NCBI GenBank assembly: GCA_032622095.1 | Contig: CP136067.1 | Span: 81,930,705-81,994,704, forward strand | Source of the DNA: Siphonodentalium dalli | Taxonomy: Eukaryota; Mollusca; Scaphopoda; Gadilida; Siphonodentaliidae | Direction: 5' to 3' | DNA length: 64,000 nt | Shown: positions 57,063 to 64,000 of the stretch, in pieces | How positions within the stretch are numbered: the first letter of the stretch is position 1 | How the letters are laid out: each line of letters opens with the position of its first letter | Made by a program: the position numbers and the translations under genes | Notes under the pieces: model-generated | The model's input: only the letters and a program-made list of their open reading frames with translations | Told to the model about the DNA's origin: nothing | The model's database searches: none

Positions 57063-57176
57063 TTTATTTTGGAAAACGGCAGCGCGACCTAACTGCTGGT
57101 GACTGTTGACATTCTCTTTTGTTTTAAATCTCAATTGTCCCACATTTTACAAATAACTGTATATGTTCTATAACAG

Positions 57177-57275
57177 ATCATCATGAGAGCCAGACAATAC
57201 TACCTGTTTGAGAAATACTCTGGTAAAGGTCACGATATACAGACACTCATGCTAGATCTGGTCAAAGCTTATGAG
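57177..57275 (+). CDS. CARS1: Cysteinyl-tRNA synthetase, third recognised exon (start of eukaryote-type insertion)
   Basis: The 33 codons begin IIMRARQYYLFEKYSGKG and end LMLDLVKAYE, in phase 0 at both ends. IIxRARQxxLFExY is the family block following DIDDK. After it the protein enters the charged helical insertion that separates animal CARS1 from bacterial CysS. The acceptor is ctataacag (to 57176) and the donor gtaaat (from 57276). The pyrimidine tract is weak, but the phase and protein match decide the boundary. A 250-bp repeat copy ends about 115 bp upstream of the exon and recurs downstream of the next exon. Confidence 0.95.
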
Positions 57276-57597
57276 GTAAATATGCGCTATATATCTCCAG
57301 TTTTCTCCTATGTATGGGGAAGGACACACCTATAAGAATTTATCATCACCATCATACCAGTAACATTGAATTTGAACTGCTTTCGTGTTTGTACCTATGT
57401 CAATTAATGTTTAATCTGCCAAATACAAATGTCCTCATGATTCATAATTCGGTATTTACCAGTATCTTGTATCACACACTTTATCGTATTTATTGACAGT
57501 TTGCAGCAGCATTGTCAGGTTTTTGGATAATATTAACCATATATTTAAAAAAAATTATTTGAAAGCAAGCAATGATTCTAGAATCAACAGAAGCAGT

Positions 57598-57690
57598 TTA
57601 ACTCTCTGGGCACCAGCAATGAGATATCTCGTCTCCCTTACTCCATGATGTTCGCTGCTGCCGATGAGATATCTCGCCGCTTGAATTTAC
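57598..57690. other. Possible solo end of a TTAA-type element
   Basis: TTTAACTCTCTGGGCACC has a TTAA followed by a TIR-like start, then two copies of ATGAGATATCTCG (57619 and 57664) around TGTTCGCTGCTGC. The opposite end was not found. Confidence 0.35.
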
Positions 57691-58283
57691 GTTTTCATTC
57701 TATTTTTTTCCCACATTTTGTTCTCTTCATTTTAAAACAATAATACCACTGACAGTGAAATAATTACCTATTTGACTAAATTGAAACTGGTTTTGGCCAC
57801 CTTATATAAATAAAAATATATGTGCACTATGGCAATGATGCGGTAACAGCCTGCAGTATCACTTTTAACACTGTTTATAAAGGACAATTTGATGATGTTC
57901 TTCAGAAATAAGGCCTCAGCGTCACCTGATGAAGGTGTCAACCAAGTTTATTTATTTTAACTTGGACAATCCTATAGTTGTGAAAATAACTCTGGTATAT
58001 CCAGCGATCATGTTAAATGAATTGATCATTAAACTATTGAAGCACATGTTAGTCTACAGCAGACCAGAGTGTCTACCAATTTGGTTGAGGTATCAGTATT
58101 AAAACACCTGTATGGTACCCTTGCAAATTCATAAGTATTCTCGGTTTGTGTATTGACAAAAAAAACAGCGACTGAGTCACTTGCTCAAACATACTGTATG
58201 TACTATTACATTGGATTTTTAATCTATGAAACCAACAGGGGTGGTGAACTTAGAAATCATCAGCCAAAAATGTTAGCTGACTG
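57691..58283 (+). other. CARS1 intron, no feature recognised
   Basis: AT-rich unique sequence. Confidence 0.5.
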
Positions 58284-58355
58284 AGGGATTGGCATTGAAT
58301 ATGTTAAGCAATCAGCAACTTTGCTGATTGCTTAACGTATTCAATGCCAATCCCT
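58284..58355. repeat. 72-nt near-perfect hairpin in a CARS1 intron
   Basis: Two 34-nt arms, AGGGATTGGCATTGAATATG... and its complement, with a 4-nt loop ACTT and one mismatch. It does not match any MITE family in the window. In sense orientation it would be transcribed in the intron before the fourth exon. Confidence 0.75.
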
Positions 58356-58525
58356 TTAGAGGGAAAAGTGGCCCGACCTTGTGATTTTGTATGTAATTTG
58401 GAGCTGTCTGCTAGTTTGCGTACATTAACATTTCCTGTCATAATAATCAGAAAAACTACCTTACCTCTAAAATGTAAAACTGGTCTCCCTTGTCATTCAC
58501 TTTCATCTTAGGACTTGTTTTGCAG

Positions 58526-58675
58526 CCTTTTCTAGATAAGCTGAAGGTAGAGCAAGATTCGGACAAGAGAGTAATGTTGGAGAAGTTAAACAACAAAGTT
58601 GGAGGTTCCATAGAGAACGTCAAGAAAATATTAAACAACAAACCAAGTCACCAGGAAGTCACAGATGCTAGAGAA
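58526..58675 (+). CDS. CARS1: Cysteinyl-tRNA synthetase, fourth recognised exon (variable insertion region)
   Basis: Fifty codons, PFLDKLKVEQDSDKRVMLEK through a Lys/Asn-rich helix to HQEVTDARE, in phase 0 on both sides. In animal CARS1 this is the poorly conserved insertion (PFxxKL...xDxxKxxMLExL pattern), predicted as charged alpha-helix. Two acceptor AGs are close together, at 58511 (tcatcttag) and 58525 (gttttgcag). Only the second keeps phase and gives the PF.xKL start. The donor is gttagt at 58676, a weaker site with T at +3; reading through it meets a stop at about 58703, so the splice is required. The N-terminal half matches the family well; the second half is recognised by position and phase. 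Confidence 0.93.
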
Positions 58676-58888
58676 GTTAGTATCAAATTTGATGAACTTT
58701 TATGAATTTGTACAATGTCATGGTCCACATGCAGGGTTTACTTTTGCCCAATAATTTGCCAAATTAAAATATTTTTTGCCAAACTATTTTAGAATTTGCC
58801 AAATGCTATCCCTGATAGTATAATTTTCTGCAACGTTGAGTCTTATTTTGTGGTTTATATAAACCACACAACAATAAACCAATCATTA

Positions 58889-59162
58889 CAAGAGGATTAG
58901 CTATGTAAACACCACCACCACACTAAATACTGGTAATCCCTCACCCATCATTACTAATGGTATCAGATTAAATGCATCTTTATAATAAAAGGTGTTAACT
59001 TTTCCTAGACCTTATAAAACACCACTAATATAATTATATTGTGAGAGTTTCCTGAAATGAATGGTATTTGTTTACCAATATTTTTCAACTTTATTGAGGA
59101 ATTAAAAAGTTACTTGTCAAAATTTTGCCAAATGAAAATATTTTTTGCCACATGTGAATTAT
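58889..59162 (+). repeat. Direct repeat copy 2 (intron after fourth exon)
   Basis: Diverged copy of 56810-57062 in the same orientation, with TTTTTTGCCACATGTGAATTAT at its end. A related TTTGCCAAA-rich stretch lies at 58745-58805. The pair encloses exons three and four. Confidence 0.72.
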
Positions 59163-59504
59163 ATTTGCCATTGGCAAATTTAGCAAGGGGCAGTATGAAA
59201 CCATGTCCACATTTTGTCCTGAATACAAGTGAAGTCAGCCCCATGCGATGTAACAGTATCCTCCAAGATCAATCTTCAGTAACAATTCAGTGACAACTGA
59301 TGATGGTGTAGAGCAAGTTCATTTTGATTCAAAATTTAACAAACCTATTTTTCTGTAAATTACTTTGGTGCATGCAATGATCATGTTTTTGACAAAAGTG
59401 TTAACACACTTAAAACGTTAAAACAACATGGAAGTCTATGCTAATATAATAATATTATACAATTATCGCATTGTTGCGAGGTTGACACGAGAAATCGTCG
59501 ACCC

Positions 59505-59555
59505 AAGGAAGTCTATATTCACCAAGGCCGTAGGCCGAGGTGAATATTGACTTCC
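59505..59555. repeat. Inverted repeat in CARS1 intron
   Basis: GGAAGTCTATATTCACC and GGTGAATATTGACTTCC around AAGGCCGTAGGCCGA, itself containing GGCC-GTA-GGCC. It is probably the core of an older repeat that spans about 59460-59640. Confidence 0.65.
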
Positions 59556-59955
59556 ATTGGCTGATAACTCTTTTATTATATGAAACGCGCTTTGATTGGA
59601 CAAAACGTTGTGCCGTTGAATGTCGCTGGGAAAACGTGAATTAATTTCAGGTCTTAACCGTCTGATAATAAGTTATGTTAACCCCTGAAGTATCTGCCAT
59701 CACTCAGAACTGTTATTAACCTGTTGTTCCATTAATGAGATGAACATCGTTAGATATCTAGGTTTTTTCATTATGTTTTAAGTTTGAATGTAGGAATTGT
59801 GGAAAGAAACTTATGATCATATAATAAAAATGTCATGACATTGCTCAAGGGGCACGCTTTCAAATTTGTGTTTGTGTACTATCTCTCCTGATAGCTAGGT
59901 TTGTTGCCTTTTGAAATTATCTCAATTTCTCATTTTCATTATTTCACTTGCACAG

Positions 59956-60096
59956 AAGCTTCTAGAAGATGCCAAAGATATTTATTGCAAATGGCTTGAT
60001 GCAGCACATGGTTCAGAAGTGAGAGATAACTCTATTTTCTCAAAGCTACCTCGTCACTGGGAAGAGAAATTTCATGAGGATATGAATGGTCTGAAC
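59956..60096 (+). CDS. CARS1: Cysteinyl-tRNA synthetase, fifth recognised exon (SIFSKLPRHWE block)
   Basis: Forty-seven codons beginning KLLEDAKDIYCKWLDAAHG, with the conserved block DNSIFSKLPRHWEEKFHEDM and ending NGLN. In animal CARS1 the equivalent block is DNSIFSKLPxFWExxFHxDMxxLNV, so identity is clear. The acceptor is cacttgcacag (to 59955); the donor is gtaaga (from 60097). Phase is 0/0. This segment joins the eukaryotic insertion back to the catalytic core and leads directly into the [13 protein letters not shown] segment of the next exon. The intron after it contains a truncated TTAA-type MITE starting at about 60151. Confidence 0.97.
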
Positions 60097-60150
60097 GTAA
60101 GATCTCATATTAAGTTCACATTAAATATGGATAATGTCTGGAGTTATTAA

Positions 60151-60478
60151 CCCTTTCATGAAGGGAGCTGCACTGTTGCAGCATTAAATATCCTATGCCA
60201 GTGCATTATCTTATATATGTGGGTCTCCCACAGAGAGCCTCGCATATATAAGAGGTTATGGCCCTTTTTGTTGGAATTTGTTCTCAATTTTCATTTCCGG
60301 AAGATAACTTTAGTAAGTCCGAACTGAATGGAATGGAATTTGGTATTTTACTAGCCCAAAATACAGATAAAGTTCGAATTTGGGTTCCGCCCGTCAATTT
60401 TCACCAGAGCAATGGGAATTTGTTGGAATTACCATGGGCATATTTTGCTACGCCCTAGCGATACTCTTCTTAATTAAT
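60151..60478. mobile_element. TTAA-type MITE, 5' part fused to the same inserted repeat
   Basis: TTAA at 60147-60150, then CCCTTTCATGAAGGGAGC and one hairpin (to about 60253). This is followed by GTTATGGCCCTTTTTGTTGG and a unit like those at 55608-56050. It ends near CTACGCCCTAGCG without a right MITE end. Confidence 0.65.
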
Positions 60479-60942
60479 GGCATCATTTGAGCTGAAACCT
60501 TAATGTAAGTTATTAGCTTGTTTTAGCACTTCACACCACTAAAAGACATTATAATAAATGTGAACATCGGTGTGACAATCAATTGGAACACTGATATTGG
60601 TGCACCATTATTATCCTACATGTATTCTTTGTTGTGTCTTTTTTCAGTATATAATAATATCACACAGACAGTCTATGTTTCACAACATTATTTCACTGAT
60701 TTTAGTGCTGACAACTCAACCCTTTTGAAAACATTTATCATTATTAGCAAGTAAATACATTAAACCTATTGCAATAAGTCAATTTGTATGCCTTTCATTG
60801 AAGAAAAACACATATAAGCAAAAATGCACAAAGAATATTCTCGTCATTGCATTTCAGACCTGTGTATATTCGTAAAATGGGTAGTAAAATATGACTGTTT
60901 TGATAATTTGGGAATAAATCATAGTTTGTTGAATTTTTTCAG
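60479..60942 (+). other. CARS1 intron 3' part
   Basis: Frame 60560-60754 has no family motif; AT-rich, ending in the acceptor of the sixth exon. Confidence 0.55.
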
Positions 60943-61031
60943 GTTCTGCCGGCAGACGTTTTGACAAGAGTTAGTGAATACGTTCCAGAAATCATAGAAT
61001 TTGTTCAGAAAATCATTGACAATGGCTTTGG
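60943..61031 (+). CDS. CARS1: Cysteinyl-tRNA synthetase, sixth recognised exon (last in window)
   Basis: Twenty-nine codons plus two bases, beginning [20 protein letters not shown] and ending with NGFG split at the boundary. The [20 protein letters not shown] block is strongly conserved and corresponds to the bacterial segment in which tRNA-acceptor and cysteine-site residues are brought together. The acceptor is gaattttttcag (to 60942); the donor is gtaagt (from 61032), a consensus site. The following exon should continue with a Y-x-Y/V-x-S-N-G-S-V-Y-F-like sequence. It is absent from 61032-64000, so the gene extends past the window; the KMSKS loop and anticodon-binding domain are not present here. 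Confidence 0.97.
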
Positions 61032-61174
61032 GTAAGTTCCAAATAAGATGAGATAACTAGTGCATGGATCTATCTCACATTTCATATAAATTTAAGGACT
61101 ATGATTCCTTATTCCAAACATTCCAGATCTGCAGGAATTTTGCTTTCTGATTCAGAGTCAATTGGGATAGGCTG

Positions 61175-63756
61175 CAGGACTGAAAATATGGTGCTGGACA
61201 TTTGTAAAATGAGGTTCCCAGAAGGTTAATTTTGTTATGCTACCCCACAGAGTTGGCTAGCATCACTAAATTCACCTTCTGGGGACCTCATTCTGCTGTG
61301 CCGTAGGCCTCATCTTGTCTGGCATGTATCTATATTATGAAATAAAAGCTTTTATCCCACATGGTTGTTATTAATAACAAGACAGGTTTGCCTTAATGAC
61401 TACCATTTATTAATCACTAAAGCAACTGGTAGTCGGAAACTTGTTTATGGACCTCCAGCTTTCTTGTCATTGGTGAAAGACCTTTTTTTGGTACCACCCA
61501 AGCGCCAACCATGGGGTCCTGGCAACGATCACCTATCTAGTCCTGAAAGACACTAAGCATAGCTGTTAGCAAAAAAGGGATGCCTCCTCCCAAAACAGAA
61601 GGAGGAATACTGGGTGGGAGGGTGGGACGCTAAATAATTGTTGACCGAGCTGTGGCGAATGTTATCACAAAAGGCTGTTTGCTGTCCGTGTGATTACCCA
61701 TGTGACCTGACACCAGACGAAATAGTTCCTCCCTCAATCTTGATGGACCTTGTTCCAATGCCTTAGCATATACTCGTCCCTTTAGGACAAACAAAGGCAT
61801 TATCTCAGTTGACATTTAGTGAAGTGAGGAATAGAAGCTGGCAAATTGAGTGCCTGATTTCCATATCGCTCTGCATGTACTGTAGTATACGTGATTGAAT
61901 ATAATTATGCAGTACTGTCATATCTATTTATAGCCATCGCGGGTTTTCCCTTCCAATATATATACAATGTAGCCACCTGTGGGATAAATGATATGCTGCC
62001 GCTTTGCTCTGGCATCTCAGTTTTTTTTCTTGAGAAAGTTCTTTTTCTTTTTAATTTAGTTTATAGTTTCTCAATATCCCCAAATTAGCAGATGACACAT
62101 TGCATAATCGAGGTGCCCAATGGGTACACGTCACCATCTGGGAACTTAAATCTGTGTTTAGGACTCCCATAGCAGATGAGGACATGCAGAATGAGACGCC
62201 CAGAGGATGAATATGCTGACGCTAACCAGGGTTTCCGCGAGGGGAAAATTAATGAGTCCGTATTGGGGAAACACATAACGCGACGGGACGACCATGGTTC
62301 GTCCCGTCGGGCGAAAATTTTGTTATTTGACACTGAAAAGTAGCAATTTCCTTGCACATAAGAGTCTCACAAAGCAACCAAAGCTACGTATATATTACGC
62401 AAGTCAATCATTTCCGTGGGTGCATTAATTCTGTTGATGGTATCCAGATAATCAATCAACTAATTACGCACATAAGACTGCCGTCTGATTGAAGATTATA
62501 TATAAATGAACAAGCTACTAGTTATTGTTTACAAATTTATACAATAAGATTCCGATGAATCTAAACACTACAAAACATCTATGCATTGACCAATAATAGA
62601 TAGCAAGGAGAATTGAATAAAGTATTTCCTAGAATTGCAAGCAGCTTCTGTGAAAATGAAACTGACATGATATACGCTGTCAATCGTAAAACTATTTGTG
62701 CGCTGTGACGTCATACTGCAGGAGCTATTTATAGCGGCAAAATACGAATGGTAGCGACACAGGTATTTGGCACCAAAAAAAATTAATAAAAAGAGATTTT
62801 TATTAAATTTAAAAACAAAAATTGTGCCTAATACCTGTGGGTAGGGACATCTTTCACTCGGAACGCGTAGCTTGTTCACTAGTCTCTATATATTAGTCCA
62901 TAAACTGACGACCGCAATTGCTTATTATGCGCATAGTCAACAAAATCCCAACGTGATTTATTTCACAGTAAAACGGAACCTGTCCCGAAATCAGTCTTTA
63001 TAGTGGGAATTCATAGTGACAAGTTAACAACACCATTCATTTGAACCATATTACATACATGGGTGATAAAGACAAACACATACGTACCCCCTCCCCAATA
63101 TGGAGATAATGTCAAAGGACGGTAAATAATAGTTGCGTTGTCCCCAAGCACAATCAACGACGCACGTGTTCACATCTCCCGCCAAATTATATTTTATAAC
63201 ACGTTGGCTAAAACTCCGTTCTATACCTCATGGACTCTGCAGGGGGACCCATTTATTATGTACCACCGTACGATAGCACGGGATCTCGGAGAGGAGCAGT
63301 TTCATTCATGAAAATCCCGTGCATAAAAATGTCCCGACTAAGAAATTCGGCGTTCTTTGATCAAATTATGTAATCCTACGATATCACGGGATTTTCGAGC
63401 ATGAGTAGTTTCATCCCGTACACAAAAATATGCATATTCAGCAGTCCGACATTTTTTGATGTTACCGCGACATGCATTACGCTGTATCTAACGTCGCTAT
63501 TTGACCCGCTTTTTCACCAGTATTCTATTTAACACCCGAACTCCCGTTGTAACCGGATTTGTTTACGACATTGCGACTGACATTTGGTATATGTATGAAC
63601 CAAACAGATAATATGCGAGGGGAATGAGGCCGTCCTACGGACGCTGAGCCGTACTAACGGAAACCCTGCGCTAACCCACTGTGCTGGTTAGCGTCACTAT
63701 ATTCACCTTCTGGGGACCTCATTCTACAAATGTTCGACACCATATTTTCAGCCCTG
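61175..63756. mobile_element. Foldback element interrupted by a hAT-like insertion
   Basis: Ends CAGGACTGAAAATATGGTG and, from the right, CAGGGCTGAAAATATGGTG. The first palindrome is at 61190-61300 and the second at 62190-62226 plus 63669-63730, split by the insertion at 62227. Block 62085-62180 matches the central region of the copy at 27084. The internal stretch 61320-62080 has no match in the other copies. Confidence 0.72.
62227..63668. mobile_element. hAT-like non-autonomous element, 1.44 kb
   Basis: Ends CAGGGTTTCCG and CGGAAACCCTG, flanked by CGCTAACC (62220-62227 and 63669-63676; the shared C makes the duplication 7 or 8 bp). An 8-bp duplication with CAGGG ends is typical of hAT. There is no transposase frame. 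Inside are a hairpin GACGGGACGA...TCGTCCCGTC (62281-62310) and two diverged copies of an ~95-bp unit at about 63262-63360 and 63370-63460 (AGCACGGGATCTCGGAG and ATCACGGGATTTTCGAG). Confidence 0.8.
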
Positions 63757-64000
63757 TGCTGCTTATGAATTATTTGTTGAGACTGAATTTTAAAATAATT
63801 GCAGGATACGTGTACAACCATATGAAAAACGTTTTTTAATTTACACCAGATAATAATTTTCAAGTTTATTGTTTCATTTGCTGAAAATTAGTTTTTGTAA
63901 CCGTCCTTTGTGGTGTACCATGCATATCATCTACCTTATTATGTAAATTATTAAGAATTGTAAGGTTTGTCATGACACAACACTCATTAAAATGTTTCCC
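63757..64000 (+). other. No feature seen, presumably CARS1 intron
   Basis: No exon candidate continuing from the split Gly codon of the sixth exon was found. Confidence 0.5.

Noticed and set aside
58512-58525. Alternative acceptor 14 nt upstream for the fourth exon
   Set aside because: It would shift the frame relative to the preceding exon; the acceptor at 58525 keeps phase 0 and the family match.
1-64000. tRNA, rRNA or other structured RNA genes
   Set aside because: No A/B box pair with a cloverleaf, and no rRNA core words, were recognised by eye; a tRNAscan/Rfam run would be needed to exclude short ones.

Overview
The window is metazoan genomic DNA, AT-rich and low in genes. The coding signal is six spliced exons with GT-AG introns, of one plus-strand gene: the cytosolic cysteinyl-tRNA synthetase (CARS1 type). 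They lie at 29175-29263, 54548-54644, 57177-57275, 58526-58675, 59956-60096 and 60943-61031. Codon phase is continuous across all six (665 nt, about 221 residues), covering the Rossmann-fold start with the HIGH signature to just before the exon that should follow inside the catalytic domain. The N-terminal exon(s) were not found, and the 3' part of the gene (KMSKS loop, anticodon-binding domain) lies beyond the window. No rRNA, tRNA, CRISPR or bacterial-type operon was seen. The mix of repeat types suggests a marine invertebrate, perhaps a lophotrochozoan or non-vertebrate deuterostome. This is inference; the species is not identified.

Region 1-29 kb is intergenic or upstream intron. It is filled with non-autonomous transposons: palindromic mariner-like MITEs (TA/CAGTAATGCC ends), several MITE families with TTAA target sites and CCC... 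ends (piggyBac-like), a foldback family with AGCCTG ends, a 4.3-kb element with terminal inverted repeats of about 770 bp (16950-21256), a decayed LINE 3' end (about 1317-1840), and a minus-strand Helitron (25067-25326).

Region 29.3-54.5 kb is one intron of 25,284 bp between the exon carrying HMGH and the next exon. It holds two arrays. The first (29369-49442, about 20 kb) is a same-strand, head-to-tail concatemer of ten elements. Each has a fixed head, a variable core of 144-164-bp monomers, and a fixed tail with a subterminal inverted repeat and a small 3' stem-loop. This is the architecture of Helentron-associated (HINE/DINE/pearl-like) elements. The array has been rearranged by recent segmental duplications (2,688 bp; 1,882 bp; about 5,624 bp; 993 bp) and by a 1,561-bp piggyBac-like insertion at a TTAA whose empty site survives in sister monomers. 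The second (51153-54121) is a tandem run of canonical Helitrons (5' TC, 3' hairpin plus CTAG) with 122-bp GC-rich core monomers. Two of its junctions read CTAG directly into TC. Between the arrays is a PIF/Harbinger-like MITE with exact TTA duplications (50034-50563).

Region 54.5-64 kb carries the compact part of CARS1, with introns of 0.8-2.5 kb that contain MITEs, a 72-nt near-perfect hairpin (58284-58355) and a pair of roughly 270-bp direct repeats flanking two exons. At the end lies a foldback element (61175-63756) interrupted by a hAT-like 1.44-kb insertion.

The most unusual content is the co-existence, in one intron of a housekeeping gene, of two unrelated rolling-circle-type transposon concatemers, each built from elements with internal minisatellites.
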